Shown: positions 53,372-60,985 of the stretch, piece by piece
Layout of the letters: every line of letters starts with the position of its first letter
Position numbering within the stretch: position 1 is the stretch's first letter
NCBI RefSeq assembly: GCF_001647715.1
Contig: NZ_CP015600.1
Span: 248,001-312,000, forward strand
Direction: 5' to 3'
Source: Pseudomonas antarctica
GTDB lineage: Bacteria; Pseudomonadota; Gammaproteobacteria; Pseudomonadales; Pseudomonadaceae
DNA length: 64,000 bases
Program-made: the position numbers and the translations under genes
Notes under the pieces: model-generated
Databases searched by the model: none
What the model was told of the DNA's origin: nothing
Seen by the model: only the letters and a program-made list of their open reading frames with translations

Positions 53372-54613
53372 TTAAATCCAGGAGTGACGAGCAGGTAAGG
53401 TGCCGTTCAAGCGATAGGCGCCGATGGCGTGATACTTCCAACGCACCGGGTCGTGCAGGGTATGCACGCGGGCGTTGCGCCAGTGGCGGTCGAGGTTGAA
53501 TTCGGCGAGGGTGGCGCGGCTGCCGGCCAGCTCGAAGAGCTTTTCGCTGACCAGCAGCGACACTTCGGTGGTCAGCACTTTCGCCTCGGCCACGGCAATC
53601 GATGCCCTGGCGGCGGATTGCGCGGTGATTGGCGCCGCGCTGACCTCGTCCAGCACCTTGCCGGCCTTGCGCAGCAGTGCTTCGGCGGCGTGCAGTTCGA
53701 TTTTCAGCTTGCCGATATCGGCAATCACATACAGGTCATCGCTGGCGCGCTCGACCTTGGCGTCGATCCACGGGCGCGAACGTTCACGCACGAAGGCGAT
53801 GGTGTCGTCGAGGGCGCCCCGGGCGATGCCGGCGTCGATGGCGGCCTGGATCAGTTGCGAGATGGCGCCCTGAATGTTTGGGCTTTCGCCCAGACGCCAG
53901 TTTTCAATCACCAGCTCTGCGTCCACCGACACGCGATCAAGCAGCACCGTGCCGCTGGCCGTGGTGCGTTGGCCAAAGCCCGACCAGTCATCGACGATGC
54001 GCAGCCCTTCAGTGCCACGGCGTACAAATGTCATGACCTGTTTGCCGTCATCATTCAACGCCTTTACTGCGACCCAATGGGCGAACAAAGCGCCGGTGGA
54101 GTAGAACTTCTGGCCGCTGACCACGTAGCCGTCGCCTTCGGCGGTGAGGCGCGCTTTAAGCTCCAGTGTGTTTTTGGTGCCGCGTTCCGGGCCGCCATTG
54201 CCGATGCGCCAACCGTCGAGGACGCTTTGGAACAGCTGCTTTTTCTGGCGTTCGGTGGCGGTGCCCTGCAACAGGTACAGGATGCCGAAATGGTTCTGTG
54301 GAATCTGCCCGAGGGCCGGGTCCGCCGCGCTGATGATCGCGAAGACTTCAGCCAGGGTCACGAACGATACCTGTGGGCCGCCGTATTCACGGGGAATGGA
54401 AATACTGCCGAGCCCGCTGCGGGTGAACTGCTCGAGCTGCGCCCATGGCAGCTTGCGCTGCTGGTCGCGCTTGGCCGCTTGCAGGCGCGCAGCCTGGGCC
54501 AGCTCAAACGCGGCGCTCAACGCCTCGGCGTCGTTGCGCAGCACAGCGGCCGGCAACAGCAATGGGGCTACGTCCAGATCACTCTGGGGGGGTGTTAGAG
54601 CCAAGTTAGACAT
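53372..54613 (-). CDS. SfnB-family acyl-CoA-dehydrogenase-like oxidoreductase (2)
   Basis: A 413-aa paralogue of the preceding gene. The shared motifs are 'GLGSISIPREYGGPQVSFVT', 'ADPALGQIPQNHFGILYLLQ', 'YSTGALFAHWVAVKALND' and 'DDWSGFGQRTTASGTVLLDR', and the C-termini of both read 'HWRNARVHTLHDPVRWKYHA'. First gene of the sfnB-sfnB-monooxygenase run, 40 bases before the second. A sulfur-starvation promoter is likely in the AT-rich upstream region. Confidence 0.9.
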   Translation of the reverse strand: MSNLALTPPQSDLDVAPLLLPAAVLRNDAEALSAAFELAQAARLQAAKRDQQRKLPWAQLEQFTRSGLGSISIPREYGGPQVSFVTLAEVFAIISAADPALGQIPQNHFGILYLLQGTATERQKKQLFQSVLDGWRIGNGGPERGTKNTLELKARLTAEGDGYVVSGQKFYSTGALFAHWVAVKALNDDGKQVMTFVRRGTEGLRIVDDWSGFGQRTTASGTVLLDRVSVDAELVIENWRLGESPNIQGAISQLIQAAIDAGIARGALDDTIAFVRERSRPWIDAKVERASDDLYVIADIGKLKIELHAAEALLRKAGKVLDEVSAAPITAQSAARASIAVAEAKVLTTEVSLLVSEKLFELAGSRATLAEFNLDRHWRNARVHTLHDPVRWKYHAIGAYRLNGTLPARHSWI

Positions 54614-54799
54614 CAGCGCCGCTCCTTGGCTGCACGTAATGCCCTGGCGTTATGCACCGGGGTAATTCTGACCATACCGACCTCGCATTCAATGAAATAA
54701 AACAGAAAAATCAGAGATGTCCGGTGGTCCGGTGCATATACCCTAAGCGTGTTAAATTTTTTAATAAACTAACTTTTAGGAATATGCATAGAAGGGCTG
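54614..54799 (-). promoter_or_regulatory. AT-rich upstream region of the SfnB operon
   Basis: The minus strand carries CATATTCCTAAAAGTTAG and TTTATTAAAAAATTTAAC (about 54750-54786). This resembles the ATTC..GAAT promoter dyads near oscA and the cystine transporter. A CysB-type site is plausible but inferred. Confidence 0.35.
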
Positions 54800-55585
54800 T
54801 CACCCAGGCTCGCAGGGAGAACCGGGCTGGCGCGGTTGATAAGTCGACGCGGCCCTGGCCGGGCGGGTCGGCGCCTGTGGCACGCCGGCGGCGATGTTCA
54901 AGGTGCGCATCGGTGCCCAGCGCGAATTATTGCCGACGCGATCGAGAATGCAGTACGTCACGTCCAGGCGGCTGTCGTCGCCCGCGTCGACAATCACCGC
55001 CGAAGGCACCCACACCTGTACCGGCAGGCCGACGCCTTCGGCCTGGATTTGCGGCAGGTCGAGGCGCGCGTCACCCCAGCGCAAGGTAATGGCGTCGCCC
55101 GTGGCCATGTTCAGGTAAGGCTCGATGGTCAGCGGGATACCTCGTCGTACCTGGCTGCTGTTGACGCCGTGACGTCGGATGGTTTCGGGCAGGCACACGG
55201 GGGCGAGGTTCTGGTTTTCGTCGCCCGAGAGCGCGGACGGCAGGCCACCCGGATAGCAGGTCTTCACCCCCACCTGGGTGATGGCCGAGCGTGCCGGGCC
55301 GTGGCCGACGTGCAGGACCTGATAGTGAACCCGTGCCGTGCCATCCTGGATAAAACTTTCCGGGACGCGCAGGCGGGTCGATGTGCCGACCTTGCACGCG
55401 GTAATCCGACGCGAGTCGGCGAAGCAGTTGTTCCAGAACAGTTCGATCAGGTCGCCTTCCTCCATGCCTGGGAAGGGCGCGATATCTACCTGCAAGTGGG
55501 CGGCGGCGAGGGCGTTGATGCCGTGCCGATTAGCCTGGGGCAGGGTCGGGGCGGCGAGCAGAGTCTGGGTTGCGGTGCGCGTCAT
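54800..55585 (-). CDS. Hypothetical protein with two Ig-like repeats
   Basis: A 261-aa protein I do not recognise as a named family. It has no signal peptide or membrane helix. Two similar beta-rich units occur at about 30-115 ('EEGDLIELFWNN' ... 'VHYQVLHVGHGPARSAI') and about 140-235 ('ATGDAITLRWGD' ... 'LDVTYCILDRVGNNSRWAP'). They resemble the repeated beta-sandwich units of large Pseudomonas surface or secreted proteins. The start has AAGGAG 8 bases upstream, following a strong 5'-UTR hairpin. It sits inside the sulfur cluster without an obvious link to sulfur. Confidence 0.6.
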   Translation of the reverse strand: MTRTATQTLLAAPTLPQANRHGINALAAAHLQVDIAPFPGMEEGDLIELFWNNCFADSRRITACKVGTSTRLRVPESFIQDGTARVHYQVLHVGHGPARSAITQVGVKTCYPGGLPSALSGDENQNLAPVCLPETIRRHGVNSSQVRRGIPLTIEPYLNMATGDAITLRWGDARLDLPQIQAEGVGLPVQVWVPSAVIVDAGDDSRLDVTYCILDRVGNNSRWAPMRTLNIAAGVPQAPTRPARAASTYQPRQPGSPCEPG

Positions 55586-55613
55586 ACGTAATCTCCTTGA
55601 TGCAGCCAGCAGC

Positions 55614-55667
55614 AATCGTTCCGGCACCCGTGGCGCGGTTGTGCGCAGGGTGCCGAAAGGAACGATT
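55614..55667 (-). promoter_or_regulatory. Strong hairpin in the 5' UTR of the Ig-like-repeat gene
   Basis: AATCGTTCC-GGCACCC (55614-55629) pairs with GGGTGCC-GAAA-GGAACGATT (55648-55667): 16 base pairs with a 4-base bulge and an 18-base loop. It ends 29 bases upstream of the ATG, near the ribosome-binding site. It could be a translational or mRNA-stability element; there is no T-run. Confidence 0.55.
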
Positions 55668-55864
55668 CAGTGAATAGCCGGGATAGGATCCAATCCTCTG
55701 GGCGCTAGATAAGAGGGTTGGCCAGCGGCCGTCAATGGCGGCAAAGGGCTAAACGGCGGGTTGGCGCAGATTCAGAACAAGCTGACGGGGAGGGGGATTT
55801 TAAGCAGGGTGTCGCGGGGACTTTTACTGATTGGAATGAGGATTTTATGTAGGAACACTGTCAT

Positions 55865-55949
55865 GTGGGAACTGGCTTGCCTGCGATGCAGGCACCCTGG
55901 TTTATCCGTCACACCGCGGTGATGCTGTCGCAGGCAAGCCAGCCCCCAC
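55865..55949. repeat. REPIN
   Basis: GTGGGAACTGGCTTGCCTGC with a diverged complement (GCAGGCAAGCCAGCCCCCAC), between the Ig-like-repeat gene and the ABC ATPase gene. Confidence 0.85.
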
Positions 55950-55957
55950 ACGGACTG

Positions 55958-56704
55958 TCAGTGGGCTAAAAATTTGCTCAGGAACTGCTTGGTCCGTTCT
56001 TCCTTGGGGTTGGCAAACAATGCCTTGGCTTCGCCCTGTTCCACGATCACGCCTTTGTCGAAGAAGATCACCCGGTTGGCCACATCCCGGGCGAAGCTCA
56101 TTTCGTGGGTGACAATGACCATGGTGCGGTTTTCTTCGGCCAGGCTGCGGATGGTCGCCAGCACTTCGCCGACCAGCTCCGGGTCGAGGGCCGAGGTGGG
56201 TTCGTCAAACAGAATCACCTCCGGCTCCATGGCCAATGCACGGGCAATCGCTACGCGCTGTTGCTGGCCCCCGGACAAGCGTCGCGGGTACGCATCTTCC
56301 TTGCCCGCCAGGCCGACCCTGGCCAGCAGCTTGCGGCCCAATGCGATCGCCGCATCGCGCGGCATCTTCTTGACCACGATCGGGCCTTCGATGACGTTTT
56401 CCAGCGCGGTGCGGTGGGGGAACAGGTTGAAGTTCTGGAACACAAAACCCACGTGCTGGCGCAAACGCCGCACCAGGCCTTGTTGCTGGTTAAGCGGTTT
56501 GCTGCTGTCTATCTCGATGTCACCCACCTTGATGCGACCACTGGTGGGTTCTTCGAGGAAATTCAGGCAGCGCAGGAAGGTGGTTTTACCGGAACCGCTG
56601 GGGCCAATGATGGCGACGACTTCGCCTTCCTTGACCTCAAGGTCGATCCCGTTGAGCACCACCTGACCCTTGAATTGTTTGGTCAGTTTTTCAACCACGA
56701 TCAT
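55958..56704 (-). CDS. tcyN: Cystine-type amino-acid ABC transporter ATP-binding protein
   Basis: A 248-aa GlnQ-type ATPase. Walker [10 protein letters not shown] near residue 34, signature '[16 protein letters not shown]', Walker B '[16 protein letters not shown]' and '[14 protein letters not shown]'. It lies 3 bases after the permease gene. Order binding protein - permease - ATPase followed by dcyD matches the cystine (TcyJLN/FliY-YecSC) system. Confidence 0.88.
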   Translation of the reverse strand: MIVVEKLTKQFKGQVVLNGIDLEVKEGEVVAIIGPSGSGKTTFLRCLNFLEEPTSGRIKVGDIEIDSSKPLNQQQGLVRRLRQHVGFVFQNFNLFPHRTALENVIEGPIVVKKMPRDAAIALGRKLLARVGLAGKEDAYPRRLSGGQQQRVAIARALAMEPEVILFDEPTSALDPELVGEVLATIRSLAEENRTMVIVTHEMSFARDVANRVIFFDKGVIVEQGEAKALFANPKEERTKQFLSKFLAH

Positions 56705-56707
56705 GCT

Positions 56708-57373
56708 TCAAGACTCCAGGTCATGCCGGTTGACCCGGTCTTCCAGGCGATTTTGAAAATGCGCCAGGATGCTTGCCAGGATCCAGTAGATCAGGGCGGC
56801 GGAGAGGTACATGGTGAAGATTTCGAAGGTGCGCGCAGACACCAACTGAGCCTGGCGGAACAGCTCGGGCACCTGGATGGTGGCGGCCAGCGCCGTATCC
56901 TTGACCAGCGAAATAAAGCTGTTGCCCAGCGGCGGCAAGGCCGTGCGCATGGCCTGCGGCAGGATGGCCCGGCGCAGGGTCTGCGCGCGGGTCATGCCGA
57001 TACTGGCAGCCGCTTCCCACTGGCCGCGCTCGATGGAGCTGATCGCGGCGCGCAGGATTTCACAGGCATAGGCGGCCATGTTCAGCGAAAAGCCGATCAT
57101 GGCGGCCGGGATCGGATCCAGCTCGATGCCCACTTGCGGTAAGCCGTAGTAGATCAGGAACAGCTGCACCAGCAAGGGCGTGCCGCGAAAGAACGACACG
57201 TAGACACGGGCAGTCCAGCTCAATAGCTTGAAGCGCGACAAGCGCATCAAGGCCAGGCCGAAGCCCAGCAGCAAGCCGAAAAACATTCCGCCGAGGCTAA
57301 GAATCACCGTGTAATACGCGCCCTTGAGCAGAAAGGGCGCGGAGTCCAGCGCGAGTTGGAAACCTGCTTCCAT
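56708..57373 (-). CDS. tcyL: Cystine-type amino-acid ABC transporter permease
   Basis: A 221-aa HisMQ-family permease with about five helices. 'TARVYVSFFRGTPLLVQLFL' and the loop 'WEAAASIGMTRAQTLRRAIL' are typical of the cystine permease YecS/TcyL. As a single permease gene it probably works as a homodimer. Its start overlaps the binding-protein stop. Confidence 0.88.
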   Translation of the reverse strand: MEAGFQLALDSAPFLLKGAYYTVILSLGGMFFGLLLGFGLALMRLSRFKLLSWTARVYVSFFRGTPLLVQLFLIYYGLPQVGIELDPIPAAMIGFSLNMAAYACEILRAAISSIERGQWEAAASIGMTRAQTLRRAILPQAMRTALPPLGNSFISLVKDTALAATIQVPELFRQAQLVSARTFEIFTMYLSAALIYWILASILAHFQNRLEDRVNRHDLES

Positions 57374-58167
57374 TATTGAGTGACGTCAGCGTTGAAGTAT
57401 TTCTCGGACAGCTTCTTCAAGGTGCCGTCGGCGCGCAGCTTGTCGAGAGCCTTGTTCACGGCGTCGAGCAGTTCAGGCTCGCCTTTGCGCAGGGCAATAC
57501 CGGCTTCCTGACGGGAGAAGGCATCGCCAGCAGCGGCAGTGTCCGGGGCTTTTTTGGCGTATTCCAGGGCTGCCAGGCGGTCGATCAGGATGGCGTCGAT
57601 GCGGCCGATGCGCAGGTCCTGGAACTTGGTTGGGTCATCGTTGTAAGTCTTGATGATGGCTTTGGGTTGGTTGTCCTTGAGCCATTGCTCGTAGTTGGTG
57701 CCCAGGCCTACACCGACTTTCTTGCCGGCCAGGTCGTCGGCGGTTTTGATGGTGTCGACGTTTTTCTTCAGCACCAGCGCCTGGATACCGGAAACGGTGT
57801 AGGGCTTGGAGAAGTCATACTTTTTCTTGCGCTCTTCGGAGATGGTCACCTGGTTGACCACGGCGTCCAGGCGCTTGGATTCCAGGGCGGCGAGGATGCC
57901 GTCCCACGGCGTGGCTTGCAGCTTGACCTTGACGCCCAGCTCCTTGGCCAGCGCTTCGGACAGCTCGACTTCGAAACCGCTGAGCTTGCCGCTTTCATCG
58001 ACAAAGCTGAAGGGCGGGTAGGTGCCTTCCAGGCCGATCTTGATCTCGCCCGCCTTCTTGATGGTGTCCAGTTGCTCGCCGGCAACTGCCTGGCCCAACC
58101 AACCGGCCCCAAGAGTCAGGCCCAATGTGCCAACCAGCAATGTGCGACGCAATACAGAAATAGTCAT
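57373..58167 (-). CDS. tcyJ: Cystine-binding periplasmic protein
   Basis: A 264-aa SBP_bac_3 protein with a signal peptide ending near 'GWLGQAVAGE' (about residue 30). 'IKIGLEGTYPPFSFVDESGK', 'FEVELSEALAKELGVKVKLQ' and 'VVNQVTISEERKKKYDFSKP' match FliY/TcyJ cystine binders. First gene of the three-gene transporter. A hairpin-rich leader and an AT-rich promoter with an ATTC..GAAT dyad lie upstream. Confidence 0.9.
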   Translation of the reverse strand: MTISVLRRTLLVGTLGLTLGAGWLGQAVAGEQLDTIKKAGEIKIGLEGTYPPFSFVDESGKLSGFEVELSEALAKELGVKVKLQATPWDGILAALESKRLDAVVNQVTISEERKKKYDFSKPYTVSGIQALVLKKNVDTIKTADDLAGKKVGVGLGTNYEQWLKDNQPKAIIKTYNDDPTKFQDLRIGRIDAILIDRLAALEYAKKAPDTAAAGDAFSRQEAGIALRKGEPELLDAVNKALDKLRADGTLKKLSEKYFNADVTQ

Positions 58168-58310
58168 GAAGAGCCCCTGTGTTTTTATGTTGAGCGAAGC
58201 AGGTGACGCGGTAGTCGTATCCTGCCTTAAAGCGCGAAGCGCGTCTTCGCCTTCGGCGCGACTATAAAGCGAGTTTTTAAGACTTGAAAATAATATAAAT
58301 ATAATTTGTT

Positions 58311-58325
58311 ATTCGATTGAGGAAT
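58311..58325 (-). promoter_or_regulatory. ATTC..GAAT dyad upstream of tcyJ
   Basis: On the minus strand the sequence is ATTCCTCAATCGAAT, followed by a very AT-rich stretch to the transporter leader. It matches the dyad at 31312 almost base for base (ATTCCTTAACGAAT). Confidence 0.4.
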
Positions 58326-58341
58326 ATATCGTTGGTCTAAT

Positions 58342-58429
58342 GTGGGAGCGGGCTTGCCCGCGATAGCGCAGTGTCAGTTTGCAAATATGTTCACTGATAC
58401 ACCGCTATCGCGGGCAAGCCCGCTCCCAC
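58342..58429. repeat. REPIN
   Basis: GTGGGAGCGGGCTTGCCCGC and its complement in an inverted pair just downstream of dcyD. Confidence 0.9.
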
Positions 58430-58447
58430 CTTTCGATCTGTATTCGT

Positions 58448-59443
58448 TCAGTTAAACGCTGCGCCATAGGCAAACAACGCCGGCGCCCCACCGGTATGCA
58501 GGAAAATAATCGGACCGTCCTCAAACCGCTGACGCCCGATACCATCGAGCAAGCCGGCCATGGCCTTGCCCGTGTAGACCGGGTCCAGCAGCAGGCCTTC
58601 CTGGCTGGCCAATAGCTTGACCGCGGCCAGGGTGCCGGCGTTCGGTTCGCCGTAGCGCGGGCCGAAATATTCGTCCCACAGAATGACTTTGAATGCTTCG
58701 GGGATTTCCATGCCGAGCAACTCGGCGGTGCGTTCGGCCAGGCCTTGTACTTTCGGGCGCTGGGCTTCATCGGTGCGTGACACGGTGACGCCGATGACCG
58801 GCAAATTCGGCAGCACTTCACTCAATGCCAGCGCCAGGCCGCTGTGGGTACCCGCGCTGCCCGAGGCCAGCACCACGGCGGAGAATTCAATCCCGCTGTC
58901 TTCGATCTGCCCGGCCAGCTCCAGCCCGGCGCGCACATAACCCAAGGCACCCAGGGCATTGGAGCCGCCGATCGGCACCAGGTACGGCTTCTTGCCGTTG
59001 CTGCGCAGGCGGTCGGCGAGGGCGTTGAGCTGGTCGTCGACGTTGTCGAGGTTCTCGACCAATTCGACGTTGGCGTCGAACAGCTCCAGCAGCAGGCGGT
59101 TGCCGTTGCCCAGGTAATTGGGGTCTTCGGTGCCGGTGGGGTTTTCCAGCAGTGCAACGCAACCCAGGCCGAGCTTGGCGGCCAGCGCGGCGGTTTGGCG
59201 TACATGGTTGGACTGAATGGCACCGGCGGTCACCAGTGTGTCGGCACCCTGCGCGAGGGCATCGGCCGCCAGGTATTCAAGTTTGCGCAGCTTGTTGCCG
59301 CCCATGGCCAGCGGCGTGGTGTCATCGCGTTTGACGTAGATATCCCTGCCCAGCCAGGCCGACAGCCGCTCGAGTTTTTCCAGGGCAGTGGCGCCGCCCA
59401 GCAGTTCCAGGCGGTTAAAACGGTCGAGCTGTTGTTTGATCAT
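58448..59443 (-). CDS. dcyD: D-cysteine desulfhydrase
   Basis: A 331-aa PLP enzyme of the ACC deaminase/DcyD group, predicted to convert D-cysteine to pyruvate, sulfide and ammonia. The PLP-lysine motif is '[20 protein letters not shown]' near residues 46-66. '[20 protein letters not shown]', '[16 protein letters not shown]' and '[18 protein letters not shown]' are family motifs. Distinction from ACC deaminase rests mainly on its place next to the cystine transporter. Confidence 0.9.
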   Translation of the reverse strand: MIKQQLDRFNRLELLGGATALEKLERLSAWLGRDIYVKRDDTTPLAMGGNKLRKLEYLAADALAQGADTLVTAGAIQSNHVRQTAALAAKLGLGCVALLENPTGTEDPNYLGNGNRLLLELFDANVELVENLDNVDDQLNALADRLRSNGKKPYLVPIGGSNALGALGYVRAGLELAGQIEDSGIEFSAVVLASGSAGTHSGLALALSEVLPNLPVIGVTVSRTDEAQRPKVQGLAERTAELLGMEIPEAFKVILWDEYFGPRYGEPNAGTLAAVKLLASQEGLLLDPVYTGKAMAGLLDGIGRQRFEDGPIIFLHTGGAPALFAYGAAFN

Positions 59444-59690
59444 GGCTACGCACAGTGGCTAAGTGATGGGGCGACTATAGGCAGGCACTTTTCAACGGGC
59501 AACCCGCCAATCGCTTATAAGCTTTGGTTATTTGCTCGGCATGATTGGTTCTTAAGGCTGCTTCCTTGGCATGAAGTAAAGTAGGCGAAAATTTCAGCTA
59601 CCAGCTCCAAGTGATAAGCCTCAAGTAAAAGCCAAGCCGCATTTACTTGCCGCGTGTAGCTTGCAGCTTCCCACTACCAAAGGTCCTACC

Positions 59691-60617
59691 GTGAGTGAGC
59701 GTTCCAGTCATTGGCAATTGCAGACCATCGTCGGCCAGCTGCGCAGCGCCCGGGACCAGTGGCGCACGCGCAATGGCCGCTTGAGTGGCGAGCATGGCGG
59801 CCGCGAGTTGCCGTCGCGCGAGGCGGTGGCGCAGATTCTCGAAGCCCTGTGTGGTGCGTTATTTCCAATGCGCCTGGGGCCGGTGGACCTGCGTGAAGAA
59901 AGCGAAGATTTTTACGTCGGCCATACCCTCGACGTCGCCTTGAATGCCTTGCTCGGCCAGGCGCGCCTGGAGCTGCGTTATGCCGCCCGCCAAGGCGGCC
60001 AAGACGATGGCGAAGTCGACGCAGTGGCCATCCGCCTGATCCAGGATTTCGCCCTGGCCTTGCCGTCCCTGCGCAGCCTGTTGGACACCGACGTGCTGGC
60101 CGCCTATCACGGCGACCCGGCCGCGCGCAGTGTGGATGAAGTGCTGCTGTGCTATCCGGGGATTCTGGCGGTGATTCACCATCGCCTGGCGCACCATTTG
60201 TATCGCGCCGGCTTGCCGTTGTTGGCGCGGATCAGCGCGGAGATTGCTCACTCGGCGACCGGCATCGACATTCACCCGGGCGCACAGATTGGCCCGAGTT
60301 TCTTTATCGACCACGGCACAGGCGTGGTGATTGGCGAAACCGCGATCATCGGCGAGCGCGTGCGTATCTACCAGGCCGTGACGTTGGGCGCCAAACGCTT
60401 CCCGGCGGATGAGGATGGGCAATTGCAGAAGGGCCATCCACGCCATCCGATTGTTGAGGACGATGTGGTGATCTATGCCGGGGCGACGATCCTGGGGCGC
60501 ATCACCATCGGCAAGGGCTCGACGATTGGCGGCAATGTGTGGCTGACCCGCAGCGTGCCGGCCGGGGCGAACATTACGCAGGCGAATCTGCAGCATGAGG
60601 ATGGGGCGCAGAAGTAG
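59691..60617 (+). CDS. epsC: Serine O-acetyltransferase (EpsC type)
   Basis: A 308-aa enzyme predicted to make O-acetylserine for cysteine synthesis. An N-terminal helical domain (about 1-170) is followed by left-handed beta-helix repeats ('ATGIDIHPGAQIGPSFFIDH', 'GTGVVIGETAIIGERVRIYQ', 'VIYAGATILGRITIGKGSTI'). The His in 'FIDHGTGVVIG' is the expected catalytic residue. A GTG start at 59691 with AAGG 9 bases upstream is preferred; an earlier in-frame ATG has no RBS. It is divergent from dcyD. Confidence 0.88.
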   Translation: MSERSSHWQLQTIVGQLRSARDQWRTRNGRLSGEHGGRELPSREAVAQILEALCGALFPMRLGPVDLREESEDFYVGHTLDVALNALLGQARLELRYAARQGGQDDGEVDAVAIRLIQDFALALPSLRSLLDTDVLAAYHGDPAARSVDEVLLCYPGILAVIHHRLAHHLYRAGLPLLARISAEIAHSATGIDIHPGAQIGPSFFIDHGTGVVIGETAIIGERVRIYQAVTLGAKRFPADEDGQLQKGHPRHPIVEDDVVIYAGATILGRITIGKGSTIGGNVWLTRSVPAGANITQANLQHEDGAQK

Positions 60618-60648
60618 CGACTGAGCCAGGGCCAGTCACTGAACCCTT

Positions 60649-60714
60649 GTGGGCTGGCTTGCCTGCGATGGCGGTATGTCTGACCACCGCTATTGCAGGC
60701 AAGCCAGCTCCCAC
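60649..60714. repeat. REPIN (compact)
   Basis: GTGGGCTGGCTTGCCTGCG and GCAGGCAAGCCAGCTCCCAC in an inverted pair with a short loop after the serine acetyltransferase gene. Together with the promoter described next it fills the 310-base gap before the BCCT leader. Confidence 0.8.
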
Positions 60715-60830
60715 AGTGGACTGCATTCCAGCTTTGGGTAGATTTTCACTCAATGATCGCTGAACGTTTTGCCATCACCAGCCGTCATACCAATCCTTGA
60801 GCTAGTGTAGGAACTATCTACCGCTCAGCC

Positions 60831-60888
60831 TTGCGATTAGTCCAAAACCGCCTATCCATGTTTAACTTGAATGTTCGTTCAAGTTAAA
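60831..60888 (+). promoter_or_regulatory. Promoter and BetI-like operator of the BCCT transporter
   Basis: TTGCGA (60831-60836) and TATCCA (60853-60858) with a 16-base spacer form a possible sigma-70 promoter. Just after the -10 box, TTTAACTTGAA (60861-60871) and TTCAAGTTAAA (60878-60888) form a perfect 11-base inverted repeat with spacer TGTTCG. The core TTGAA-N6-TTCAA is like operators of the choline-responsive TetR-type repressor BetI, and its position over the start site fits repression. Confidence 0.65.
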
Positions 60889-60928
60889 CCCGGTGGTTCG
60901 CTGCCCGCTCACAACAGGAGGCTTACCT

Positions 60929-60985
60929 TTGCTGAGTCCGTTATTTACAGCCACATCCCACACCTTCGGGGTGCATCGTTCATGA
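60929..60985 (+). CDS. Leader peptide coupled to the BCCT gene (18 aa)
   Basis: AGGAGG at 60916-60921 stands 7 bases before a TTG that opens an 18-codon frame, MLSPLFTATSHTFGVHRS. Its TGA (60983-60985) overlaps the BCCT start ATG (60982) as ATGA. The BCCT start itself has no good Shine-Dalgarno, so translation could be coupled through this leader. It could instead be chance; no known attenuation pattern is seen in the peptide. Confidence 0.45.
   Translation: MLSPLFTATSHTFGVHRS

Noticed and set aside
60871..60981. N-terminal extension of the BCCT transporter from 60871
   Set aside because: The extension would start inside the BetI-like palindrome and has no RBS; BetT-type proteins begin close to the ATG at 60982.
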